Of a stretch of 64,000 bases of DNA, positions 16,726-24,543 are shown one piece after another. This DNA comes from Niastella caeni. Its GTDB lineage: Bacteria > Bacteroidota > Bacteroidia > Chitinophagales > Chitinophagaceae. Where the stretch lies: contig NZ_STFF01000001.1 of the NCBI RefSeq assembly GCF_004834005.1, forward strand, positions 743,347 through 807,346, given 5' to 3'. Made by a program: the position numbers and the translations under genes. The first letter of the stretch is position 1, and every line of letters begins with the position of its first letter. Under the pieces are notes generated by a model. The model did not search any database. It was not told where the DNA came from and saw nothing but the letters and a program-made list of their open reading frames with translations.

Positions 16726-17091
16726 ATGAGTTACCAGGAGTTTTGTAGAGTAATATACACCGAAATGGAACCCGACCACCCATGGTACACATTCTATCAA
16801 ACCAGGGATTGGTACGACATGCCCACCAACATAAGGGATAACGACTGGAGCTATACTGACACTGAAGCCGTTCAGCGTAAGAAATACCGGGAAAGGCCTG
16901 GTCGATTTAGTATCTATCCCAAAGACGTTGAATATATGTATGACTGTACTCCGGAAGCAGCCCGTAGCCTGCTGAATGATGTGCGGGAGTCAATTGGCCT
17001 ATCTGTAAGCGGTCCTGTGACTTACTATGATCTTCAGACGTATACTGAACTCGACCTGCAAACGATACTGGATTTTATTATGGAGAGTTGA
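16726..17091 (+). CDS. Small HTH-like protein, second of a tandem pair
   Basis: This 121-residue paralog of the preceding gene has the matching C-terminal block IYPKDVEYMYDCTPEAARSL with GPVTYYDLQ, and both end in FIMES. Its N-terminal half is acidic and aromatic (MSYQEFCRVIYTEMEPDHPW), unlike the basic first copy, so the pair has diverged by charge. Spacing of 31 bp suggests one transcript. Confidence 0.7.
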   Translation: MSYQEFCRVIYTEMEPDHPWYTFYQTRDWYDMPTNIRDNDWSYTDTEAVQRKKYRERPGRFSIYPKDVEYMYDCTPEAARSLLNDVRESIGLSVSGPVTYYDLQTYTELDLQTILDFIMES

Positions 17092-17121
17092 ATGAAAGAC
17101 CTGTACCAGGGTAACCAGGCA

Positions 17122-17156
17122 TAAAAAAACGTGGCCCCGATAAATCGGGACCACGT
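17122..17156 (-). terminator. Terminator of the Fn3-like gene
   Basis: CGTGGCCCCGAT and ATCGGGACCACG pair with one mismatch. Read on the minus strand the stem is followed by seven T. It lies 70 bp beyond the stop of the minus-strand gene at 17227 and also separates it from the convergent plus-strand pair. Confidence 0.8.
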
Positions 17157-17226
17157 GAGCAAGGATATTGCTATCCTTTGTTGCAATAGGTATCATCATC
17201 CCATCACAATGCCACTCAGCAATTAC

Positions 17227-17841
17227 TTACTGAATAAATCGTGATAAAATGGGTGAAAATACCGACTTTTCGCCCCGTCCGATGGCAATTACGCGAAACG
17301 AATATTTCACGCCAGACTGAAGGCCCCTGAACGTATATGAGGGCTCCGTAATAGTTCTGGCTATCCATATACTTTCGTTGGTAACCACACCGGTAGTATA
17401 CTCATAGACATACGCTTTTGCACCCGGTACCCTTTTGATACGAACGGTAGCCTGCTCAGGAGCGTCTGTCCGTACTTCCAAATCACCAATTGGCCTTAGG
17501 TCATCGGCTTCTCCCCGATTCTTTGTCAACTTAAAGCCACTGCTTAACAATATTTCCCTGTTGCCATTAGCAACTGAGTTTACATACTCTGCCAGTTGCG
17601 TTAACACAGCGCGCAAAACCGTTCGCTTGTTATCCTTAATAGCAACCAGTTTCTGGTCCCGGCCAGATGCATCATACAATGATTGCTGGTATTCCTGGGT
17701 AGCCTGCTTTAACACGGCCACGGTAGGATTGGGATTCGGGAAATATGTATTATCTGTCATATTATCTATGACTACATAGCTTTCATTTACCAGGTCGCCA
17801 TCCCGGCCTCTGTTAAATGAAGTGTTTACTTTGTTACTCAT
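17227..17841 (-). CDS. Fibronectin type III-like domain protein
   Basis: This 204-residue protein has a mostly helical N-terminal half (LKQATQEYQQSLYDASGRDQ, then LRAVLTQLAEYVNSVANGN) and a C-terminal Fn3-like beta sandwich (about residues 115-204) with the closing pattern YTFRGLQSGVKYSFRVIAIG. There is no signal peptide. Proteins of this layout are common in Bacteroidota, but their role is unknown to me. It is monocistronic with a good terminator. Confidence 0.75.
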   Translation of the reverse strand: MSNKVNTSFNRGRDGDLVNESYVVIDNMTDNTYFPNPNPTVAVLKQATQEYQQSLYDASGRDQKLVAIKDNKRTVLRAVLTQLAEYVNSVANGNREILLSSGFKLTKNRGEADDLRPIGDLEVRTDAPEQATVRIKRVPGAKAYVYEYTTGVVTNESIWIARTITEPSYTFRGLQSGVKYSFRVIAIGRGEKSVFSPILSRFIQ

Positions 17842-17882
17842 AAAATTATTTTTTAAACATTAATAAATTAAAATACCTGCTA

Positions 17883-17902
17883 CCTGCCTGCCGGCAGGCA
17901 GG
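17883..17902. repeat. Dispersed 20-bp palindrome, copy 1
   Basis: CCTGCCTGCCGGCAGGCAGG is a perfect palindrome and occurs again, identically, at 56101-56120. Such palindromes are scattered through many Bacteroidota genomes. Here it lies 41 bp upstream of the Fn3-like gene. Confidence 0.85.
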
Positions 17903-18087
17903 CTAAAACAAAGCTTCAACTTGTTGGCCAACAAAGCTGATCAATAACTGCTTCCTGAATGTTTAAACGCAACCGATGAGGATCCTTTGTACTGAACCGA
18001 AAATCGTTTCTAAATACACCACGGTACGTTCATTCATTTTAGTTGCCGTTATCTGACACAAATGTAGAGGGCACTTTCGAAACCCCT

Positions 18088-18123
18088 GGCCATTTTGGCC
18101 ATTGTGGCCATTATGGCCATATT
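18088..18123. repeat. Four 9-bp tandem repeats
   Basis: Four units of the form GGCCATNNT follow one another without gaps. They stand at the left border of the large 21-bp array. Confidence 0.75.
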
Positions 18124-18225
18124 ATCCACTTTTGGCGGTGTTTTCGTTGTCTGACAATCTTGACGTAATTGCCAATACCTTTAATTCGATTGACATTAGA
18201 AGAAAATTAATTGCCGAAACACGTA

Positions 18226-18783
18226 AGTTGAATTGCGAGGCTTATAGTTTGAATTACAATAAGCATAGTTTGAAATGCAGTGAGGCTTGTTCGACTACAA
18301 TCCTGTTTAGCCATTTACAAAATAGCTTTTGCATTTGATTAAAGGCTCCTTGTATTGCAGATGATCTGTCTTGTTATTGAAATTACAGGCCTTGTAGTGC
18401 AAAACACACCCATTGCATCGCAAACAATATGCCTTGTACATTGAACAATGCATTTTGTTTTCGATCTATAAGCCCTGCAATCCGGCTTATATGCCTTGCA
18501 TTCCGAACAATGACCATTGCATTCCAGCTTTTTCATTTAGCCAACCGACATATATGATATTGCAATGGGAATAGATAGATCGTACAACAAACAAGCTATT
18601 ATGTTTTGCGAACCAGGCAGGCCATCATTCAAACCAAAGGCCTTGCATGATGATTAATATATATAGAAATTAAGAAGTCAGACGCTGTAATCAAACAATA
18701 GCTATCGTAAACAAACCCTACAGCATTGCCACGCAACTTACAGGTATTGCAATTCAACTCCGCGGTTATAATTACAAACTATC
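18226..18783. repeat. Large inverted array of degenerate 21-bp units
   Basis: Left arm, plus sense: four units starting at 18226, 18246, 18267 and about 18288, consensus near AGTTTGAAATGCAGTGAGGC. Right arm, minus sense: nine contiguous units of 20-22 bp starting at 18342, 18364, 18385, 18406, 18427, 18448, 18468, 18489 and 18510, consensus on the plus strand near ATATGCCTTGCATTCCGAAC. Three further minus-sense units start at 18721, 18742 and 18763 and resemble the complement of the left arm. Units differ at many positions, but a 7-bp sub-period and the TTGCA core are visible. There are no spacers as in CRISPR. The rest of 17842-18939 has no gene. Confidence 0.75.
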
Positions 18784-18882
18784 AGCTTTCCCTGATCAAC
18801 TTCAACCCCCAATAGATGAGCAAGATCAATAAATTTAACAGCTAAACGGATTTTAAAAAAACTATCTTATTTTAGTATAGGT

Positions 18883-18907
18883 AAGGCCGCTAGTTAGTAG
18901 CGGCCTT
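18883..18907. terminator. Perfect 10-bp hairpin
   Basis: AAGGCCGCTA and TAGCGGCCTT flank a 5-nt loop, 33 bp before the truncated gene at 18940. The T-tract after it is weak. It may close transcription out of the repeat array. Confidence 0.5.
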
Positions 18908-18939
18908 TGCTATTTATAATAATCATTAAATTTTTACAA

Positions 18940-19074
18940 ATGGACTACAAAGAACTTATTAAGCCACTTGAAACCGCATTCCTTGATATGGGTTACAAAA
19001 AGCACGTGATAATCATTGGATCGTACAAACCCAGGACATATGGCCTCCTTACATTTAGCGGGAACGCTCATTAA
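18940..19074 (+). pseudogene. Truncated N-terminal paralog of the next gene
   Basis: A 44-codon frame begins MDYKELIKPLETAFLDMGYK and stops soon after. Its start aligns with that of the neighbour at 19085 (MHHEQLLKILYAPMEELGYK): spacing and the L-x-x-M/L-G-Y-K motif are shared. It looks like a tandem duplicate that lost the remaining 130 or so residues. Confidence 0.55.
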
Positions 19075-19084
19075 AAAATTAAGC

Positions 19085-19615
19085 ATGCACCACGAACAAT
19101 TACTAAAGATATTATACGCTCCAATGGAAGAATTGGGTTATAAAAATCTTGACAAATATACATGGGTGTTGCCATTCGATGAATTCAGCATTGTTTCAAA
19201 CATCGTGCGTCGTGAGGAACCTCGTTTCGATATTTTAATGGTCGTGGTATTTGACCTGTTAGAAAAAGAGTTTCCCCTGGAAAAATGCAGACAAGAGAAG
19301 TTATTAATTGAAACCACGCTGTACGATCTCTTATTATCATTAGGAGAACCGGAGAAAAACCTGAATAAATTGTTTTATAATAATTTTTATAAAGGGGCTG
19401 AGTTTGAATTGGAAAATAACATTCCCGCCATTATGGACCTTTTTAAAACGAAAATAATTCCCTTCTTTGAAAATTGGAATGACTATCTCTGGCTTATAGA
19501 GAATTTTGAAAAAAGAATATTCAAGAAACCATTTTATGTAATTGGACCGGATGTTTTTTTAAATTTCTTTTATGAGCAATTAGTATTTAAACAATGGATT
19601 AAAGAGAATTGTTGA
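19085..19615 (+). CDS. Hypothetical protein (176 aa)
   Basis: The frame is open from 19016, but the start at 19085 is chosen because it aligns with the truncated paralog just upstream. The protein is rich in Leu, Phe and acidic residues, probably helical and cytoplasmic (no signal). Segments include RFDILMVVVFDLLEKEFPLE and FENWNDYLWLIENFEKRIF. I do not recognise the family. The 3' end overlaps the convergent haloperoxidase gene by 17 bp. Confidence 0.7.
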   Translation: MHHEQLLKILYAPMEELGYKNLDKYTWVLPFDEFSIVSNIVRREEPRFDILMVVVFDLLEKEFPLEKCRQEKLLIETTLYDLLLSLGEPEKNLNKLFYNNFYKGAEFELENNIPAIMDLFKTKIIPFFENWNDYLWLIENFEKRIFKKPFYVIGPDVFLNFFYEQLVFKQWIKENC

Positions 19616-21068
19616 ACCGGTCAACGCACTTCACCGGCTTAATGCCCACCTCCTTCAACCGGCTAACAATAAACGCCCCCACATCCCTACCCTGCTGCTG
19701 TCCATTTTCAATGGCATCGCGGTAATGAATGCCGCCATATAGCCGGGAAATGGCTGCTTCCGCTGCCGCTTGCCTGAATGATGTGAAGGACCGGGCGGGA
19801 ATTTCAAACAGCTCCTCCGAATTATCGATATAAGAAAATTTATCACCGAACAAATAAGTAAGCACTTCTGCCGAAGCAGTGGATACTACACTGTGCCCGC
19901 TGGTATACTCAGGGAAGGGCGGCGTTTGCAGTAATGGCTGCCATTTTATATTGATGTAGCGGTTGATGTACGTTTCGGGCCGTATACGGTTACTGCGGTA
20001 TTTTTCATCCCAGCAACTAATAAAAGCATCCATGATGGTAATGCCTACCAATGTTTGCACCGTGATGGTAGCGGTAAAATCCAGTTGCGCCTTTTGCGCG
20101 GCAATGGCGGCAATGTTCATCCAATGCCCGCCCGGACTGATCTTTTTAAACCCGATAGACATATGGCCCGATGTTGCCACCACAAATGGATTGCAATCCC
20201 AGAACGATGCAATGTTCAACTGCTCGGGCGTGGCTTTTACAGAAGCATCATACACTTCTTTGGCCAATTTGTAAAAATGGCTGTTGCTGTCTTTACTAAA
20301 CGCAACCGGCGGCAATGGCGGAAACTGGTTACACGAATCCATCACAAATGGCCGAACGGTTTTCCAGTTGGGTTCAACCGCTTCCATATAGGCCGGCGGC
20401 GTAGGATACCAATACCCTTCGCCCTTTACCGGGGTATAGCGTAATTGCGCACTTAACCTGCCATACCGGTCTGTTTTGGAATAATCCACAATACGTGCCG
20501 CCAGGTATTTGGCTACCGCTATCGAGCTGTCAATGACCGCTGCGGGTACTTTCAATTTTTGCTGTTCGGCAATAAACTGTTCTTCTTCTTCCTGCAGCCG
20601 GTAACCCGAAGGCAGCATAAGCCGGCCGGTTTCTAAAATACAGTATACCGCCGCTATGCGATGATCGTAATTAGTAGTCTTAGTTGTTATAACCGGTTGT
20701 TTGTATTGCTTCAGCAACCCGCCCAGGTTGCTTAGCCTGGCATCGTTTTGCGATACGATCTCATAGGCGCCCAACATGCAATAAGCATAATACCGCGCAG
20801 CAGCCGGCGGGTTCACCACATCATGCATCATTACTTTCGATAAAGAAAAAACCGCTGGCTGCAGATAACGGGTGAAGGCGGTGGCCTCATTCTTTTTTAT
20901 TACCGGCTTTTTGCTTACCCTCGTTTGGGCTGAAGCTGCCAGTTGCAGCAAGAGCAATGCCATCAATAGCAGAGTCTTCAACAAGGCATAGGAAAATATA
21001 CCGACGTCCCGCAAGGCGGGACGCCGGCTTTTTGACATATCAAACAAACGAACTGCGAATTCTGTCAT
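19599..21068 (-). CDS. Vanadium-dependent haloperoxidase/PAP2-family protein
   Basis: The start at 21068 leaves one base after the preceding stop and gives about 489 residues; an ATG at 21038 is the alternative. After a basic N-terminus and a hydrophobic signal (LLLMALLLLQLAASAQ) comes the vanadium-haloperoxidase/PAP2 helical core. The three family motifs are visible: KYRSNRIRPETY, PEYTSGHSVVS and SRLYGGIHYRDAIENG, which hold the oxyanion- or vanadate-binding Lys, Arg, Ser-Gly-His and Arg/His. Many Bacteroidota homologs are cell-envelope enzymes of unproved activity (phosphatase or peroxidase). It is coupled to the FG-GAP gene and the SusC/SusD pair 2. Confidence 0.88.
   Translation of the reverse strand: MTEFAVRLFDMSKSRRPALRDVGIFSYALLKTLLLMALLLLQLAASAQTRVSKKPVIKKNEATAFTRYLQPAVFSLSKVMMHDVVNPPAAARYYAYCMLGAYEIVSQNDARLSNLGGLLKQYKQPVITTKTTNYDHRIAAVYCILETGRLMLPSGYRLQEEEEQFIAEQQKLKVPAAVIDSSIAVAKYLAARIVDYSKTDRYGRLSAQLRYTPVKGEGYWYPTPPAYMEAVEPNWKTVRPFVMDSCNQFPPLPPVAFSKDSNSHFYKLAKEVYDASVKATPEQLNIASFWDCNPFVVATSGHMSIGFKKISPGGHWMNIAAIAAQKAQLDFTATITVQTLVGITIMDAFISCWDEKYRSNRIRPETYINRYINIKWQPLLQTPPFPEYTSGHSVVSTASAEVLTYLFGDKFSYIDNSEELFEIPARSFTSFRQAAAEAAISRLYGGIHYRDAIENGQQQGRDVGAFIVSRLKEVGIKPVKCVDRFNNSL
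21005..21023. repeat. REP-like palindrome inside the haloperoxidase N-terminus
   Basis: CGTCCCGC and GCGGGACG flank a 3-nt loop. On the minus strand it encodes part of RRPALRDVG, in front of the signal peptide. It looks like a palindromic repeat inserted near the start of the gene; if so, the true start could lie downstream of it at a non-ATG codon. Confidence 0.6.
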
Positions 21069-21069
21069 A

Positions 21070-24000
21070 CTACTGTACTTTATAAAATTGCATTGCTTCA
21101 TTGCAAATGCCCGCTATTATATACCGGGTATTATTGGTCTTCAATGCAACAGCGGCCTTTACATCGCCTTTAATACCAAGCCCCGATTCGGGTTGAGAAA
21201 CATAATTAAAATTCCCCTTTCCATCGCCGGCAAGCAAACAACCATAGCTGGCATTGATACAACCGATCTTTAACCGGTTATCGGAATGATTGCCCAGCAA
21301 CAACAGGTCTTTTTTTCCATCGCCGTTATAATCATCTGAAAGGATGTTGGTAACAACAGAGAATTGCGCCTGCATAGGTAATTCAGCCGGTATAAATTTT
21401 CCATTGCGGTTTAAAAAAGTAAGGGTACGGGTTTCTGTCACCGTCAGGCGGTTTGCCTTTTCCAATTCCTCCTTTGAAAAAATATCTTTGATGGTTACCT
21501 GCGAATAAGCGGCGTATGACGTGAACTTTTTTCGCATGGGATAGATCTGTTCATTCAATTCATCGCGGCTTACAAACGGGTAACTGGCGCCCTGGATGTA
21601 ATAATTAAAGAAGGGATCGATAGACCCATTGTTATCAAAATCGGCATAATACAATTCACCGGGCTCTTTTTCCGATACCCGTAAACAGGAATTCATTCCC
21701 AGGTTGCCGGCAACGATATCATCGTTCCCATCCTGGTCAAGATCGGTTAGGTGCAGCGTAAACCAGAAGCCATTGGGTGCTTTATCGAAATACGCGGTTG
21801 TTTTATCAACAAAACCATTGGCTGTATTCATAAAAACACTCACTGGCATAAACTCTCCACATAGCACCAGGTCTTTGCGGCCATCTTTGTCCAGGTCGGC
21901 CCATTGCGCATCGGTTACCATCCCTATCTGGGCAAAAGGAATGGTGGTTGTTGTAAAATGCCCTTTGCCATCATTTGTCAATAAGTAAGAAGTTGGTGTT
22001 AACGGATACCGGCCCGGAATTACGCGGCCGCCGATGAACAGGTCCATATCCCCATCGCCATCATAATCACAGGGCCGAACACACGATTTGCTGTTGGCGC
22101 TAAGGCCGGGCAGCATTCCGGTTGATAATTTAAACTGGCCTTTGCCATCGTTCAGATACAATTCGTCTTGCAAAGCACGGGTACCGGGCTCATATAGCGC
22201 ATAACCGCCTTTGGCAACATACAGGTCCTGGTCGCCATCCCCATCTGCATCAACAAATGCGGCAGCCGCAATGGAGGAGGTAGTTTCATCCCCGATATAC
22301 TGATCGGGTTCAACATAAAATTGTCCTTTCGTATTCTGAATGTAAATTTTGCCGGGTTTGTTCTTATCACCGCTCACAAACAAATCTTCCCGCCCGTCTT
22401 TGTTCACATCGCCTTTGGTTATAACAGGCCCGGTTTTGGAATACATGAACAACATCAGTAACTGGCGTTTAAAATCGTTTTCACTGAGGTCGGTATGCGT
22501 ATAGGTAAATAACTTATCAGCGGGTGTAAGGATGGTTTTTGCAGCATATACCGGCTTTTCTTCTATAACAGGATCATGTTGCTCGTAATTTATATTTAAC
22601 TGCTTATTGGTTTCTACGTTTGTAAGCACCTGCGCCCGTTGATCGGGCCAAACGATCTTTACCGAATCGATCATTTTTGCACTGTCAACACCAAAGTGCA
22701 GGCGGGTTGGAACACAGGACAAATAGCCGCGCGCCGGATTCACTTCTGCGTATTGCACCGTTCCATGATCGTACAACCATACTTTGGCGCCAATCGCAAA
22801 TCCGTTTGGTTTTTTATAATGCAGGTTGAGGGAAAGATAGCCGGCCTTCGTGCTCTCTCTTGCGGTGTTCTTATACACAAACGCATTTTCATTTATGTTA
22901 TTGATCACCAGGTCCAGATCCCCATCGTTATCCAGGTCTGCGTATACCGCTCCTGATGAGATGGCCGGCTTGTCCATTCCCCAGGGTTTCTGCTGGTTGG
23001 TAAAGGTGCAATTACGATTGTTCTTATAAATGTAATTGGGCAGCGCGGTGGAAGGCATGGCGCGTATGAGGTCCATCAGCAGCACGGGCTCGCGGTCCAT
23101 GGCCTTTTTTACTTTGTAATCGCCCCAATAGCGCAAAAAATCCTTATTGGTATAATCGCGTAAGTAACCGTTGGTAACAAACAGGTCTTTATAGCCGTCG
23201 TTGTCATAATCGGCCAGCAGCGGGCACCAGCTCCAGTCGGTATTGGATACGCCGGCCAGTTGACCGATCTCGCTAAAGGTGGCCTCCCCTTTTCCGCCGG
23301 GGACGGGCGTAATACCGTTATTCAAATGCAGCATATTACGCATATACTGCGGGTTTAATCCCTGGTTTACCATCAGGGCAAAGGATTCATAGTTTTCCTG
23401 TAACTGTAATAATTTCTGCCGCCTGTTATCTTCGGGCAGCATATCGAGCGTTATAATATCGGGCAATGCATCGTTATTGAAATCGGCAATATCAACGCCC
23501 ATTGAAAACTGCGACAGGTACCGCAGGCTTTTGTCGGCTTCATTGGTGAAAGTGCCGTTGCCATTGTTGATGTACAGGTAATCGGGTTCGTTGTAATCAT
23601 TGGTAACATATACATCCTGCCAGCCATCTTTATTAATATCGGCAATGGCTATGCCTAAACCAAACGTCAACGGGTTTTGCCGGAGGCCGGCTTTTTTAGA
23701 CACATCAACAAAATGGTTGTTCTGGTTTTCATATAGTTTATTACCGGCCAGTTCATCTACTTCATCGCGATAACGGGCCAGCTCCATGTTATCAATTTTT
23801 TTGGTGCTGTGGTTCAGCAAAAAAAGATCGAGGTCGCCATCATTGTCATAATCAAAAAAGGCGGCCTGCGTTCCATAGCTTTTATCATTCACTCCATAAG
23901 CGGCCGCTTCTTCCTTAAATGTAGCATTGCCCTGGTTGATGAACAATTGGTTCCTGCGGGCATCGTCGCTTACTTTTCCGGAATAACATACATAAATATC

Positions 24001-24387
24001 CAGCCAGCCATCGCCGTTTACATCGGCCATGGTTACACCGGTCTTCCAGCTACCAGGCCGGCCGGCCAGTTCTTTCCCCGCATCTTTGGTAATATCTTTA
24101 AACTGCAGGTTACCTGTGTTCTGAAATAATTTGTTTTCGCCCATGTTCGATACCAGGAAGATGTCTTCCAGGCCATCGTTATTGATATCGCCTACGGCTA
24201 CGCCGCCACCGTTGTAGAAATATTCGTAAGCCAGCACATTCAGGTTCTCTGTTTCGCTGATGCGATTTATAAATTGCAGGTTGGTTTGTTTAGGAGTTAA
24301 CAGTTCGAATAATGGCCCTTGTGCAAAGCTTGTTAGAACGGAAGTATAAATAAGAATTATAGCTATAATGAGAGGTCGTATCATCAT
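21070..24387 (-). CDS. FG-GAP/VCBS repeat protein with UnbV (ASPIC) domain
   Basis: About 1105 residues from the start at 24387 (MMIRPLIIAIILIY, signal ending TSFAQ). The frame is open to 24504, but the extra codons only read through the heptamer array. The protein has many calcium-binding FG-GAP repeats of the form D-x-D/N-x-D-G (ADVNGDGWLDIYV, DYDNDGDLDLFLLN, DADGDGDQDLYVAKGG) forming beta-propellers. An ASPIC/UnbV segment lies in the middle (ARGYLSCVPTRLHFGVDSA, about residues 560-580). Such proteins are secreted and commonly sit next to SusC/SusD pairs. The ligand and role are unknown. Confidence 0.92.
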   Translation of the reverse strand: MMIRPLIIAIILIYTSVLTSFAQGPLFELLTPKQTNLQFINRISETENLNVLAYEYFYNGGGVAVGDINNDGLEDIFLVSNMGENKLFQNTGNLQFKDITKDAGKELAGRPGSWKTGVTMADVNGDGWLDIYVCYSGKVSDDARRNQLFINQGNATFKEEAAAYGVNDKSYGTQAAFFDYDNDGDLDLFLLNHSTKKIDNMELARYRDEVDELAGNKLYENQNNHFVDVSKKAGLRQNPLTFGLGIAIADINKDGWQDVYVTNDYNEPDYLYINNGNGTFTNEADKSLRYLSQFSMGVDIADFNNDALPDIITLDMLPEDNRRQKLLQLQENYESFALMVNQGLNPQYMRNMLHLNNGITPVPGGKGEATFSEIGQLAGVSNTDWSWCPLLADYDNDGYKDLFVTNGYLRDYTNKDFLRYWGDYKVKKAMDREPVLLMDLIRAMPSTALPNYIYKNNRNCTFTNQQKPWGMDKPAISSGAVYADLDNDGDLDLVINNINENAFVYKNTARESTKAGYLSLNLHYKKPNGFAIGAKVWLYDHGTVQYAEVNPARGYLSCVPTRLHFGVDSAKMIDSVKIVWPDQRAQVLTNVETNKQLNINYEQHDPVIEEKPVYAAKTILTPADKLFTYTHTDLSENDFKRQLLMLFMYSKTGPVITKGDVNKDGREDLFVSGDKNKPGKIYIQNTKGQFYVEPDQYIGDETTSSIAAAAFVDADGDGDQDLYVAKGGYALYEPGTRALQDELYLNDGKGQFKLSTGMLPGLSANSKSCVRPCDYDGDGDMDLFIGGRVIPGRYPLTPTSYLLTNDGKGHFTTTTIPFAQIGMVTDAQWADLDKDGRKDLVLCGEFMPVSVFMNTANGFVDKTTAYFDKAPNGFWFTLHLTDLDQDGNDDIVAGNLGMNSCLRVSEKEPGELYYADFDNNGSIDPFFNYYIQGASYPFVSRDELNEQIYPMRKKFTSYAAYSQVTIKDIFSKEELEKANRLTVTETRTLTFLNRNGKFIPAELPMQAQFSVVTNILSDDYNGDGKKDLLLLGNHSDNRLKIGCINASYGCLLAGDGKGNFNYVSQPESGLGIKGDVKAAVALKTNNTRYIIAGICNEAMQFYKVQ

Positions 24388-24395
24388 TTGTAACA

Positions 24396-24540
24396 GTTTG
24401 TAGTTTATGGTTTGTGGTTTGTGGTTATTTCCAGTCGAGATTGCCGGATAAAATCGCACCTGCAAAAATTTCAACCTATACAATTTGATCGGCAACTTCA
24501 ACATTCAGTAACCACAAACCAAAAACAACAAACCATAAAC
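24396..24540. repeat. Inverted heptamer array after susD (pair 2)
   Basis: Left arm 24396-24427 has four and a half units of GTTTGTG type; right arm 24510-24540 has four units of AACCANA type, its complement. The spacer is about 82 bp. The right arm ends 3 bp from the SusD stop (tandem TAA TAA) and the left arm starts 8 bp upstream of the FG-GAP protein start. Confidence 0.85.
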
Positions 24541-24543
24541 TTA

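Noticed and set aside
18339..18536. Cysteine-rich 65-residue minus-strand protein
   Set aside because: The frame is a reading of the 21-bp repeat array; the Cys spacing of about 7 residues comes from the DNA period, and unit indels would shift the frame.
18226..18783. CRISPR array
   Set aside because: Units are contiguous and degenerate, there are no unique spacers, and no cas genes are present.
24388..24504. N-terminal extension of the FG-GAP protein
   Set aside because: The extra 39 codons read through the heptamer array; the signal peptide begins at 24387.
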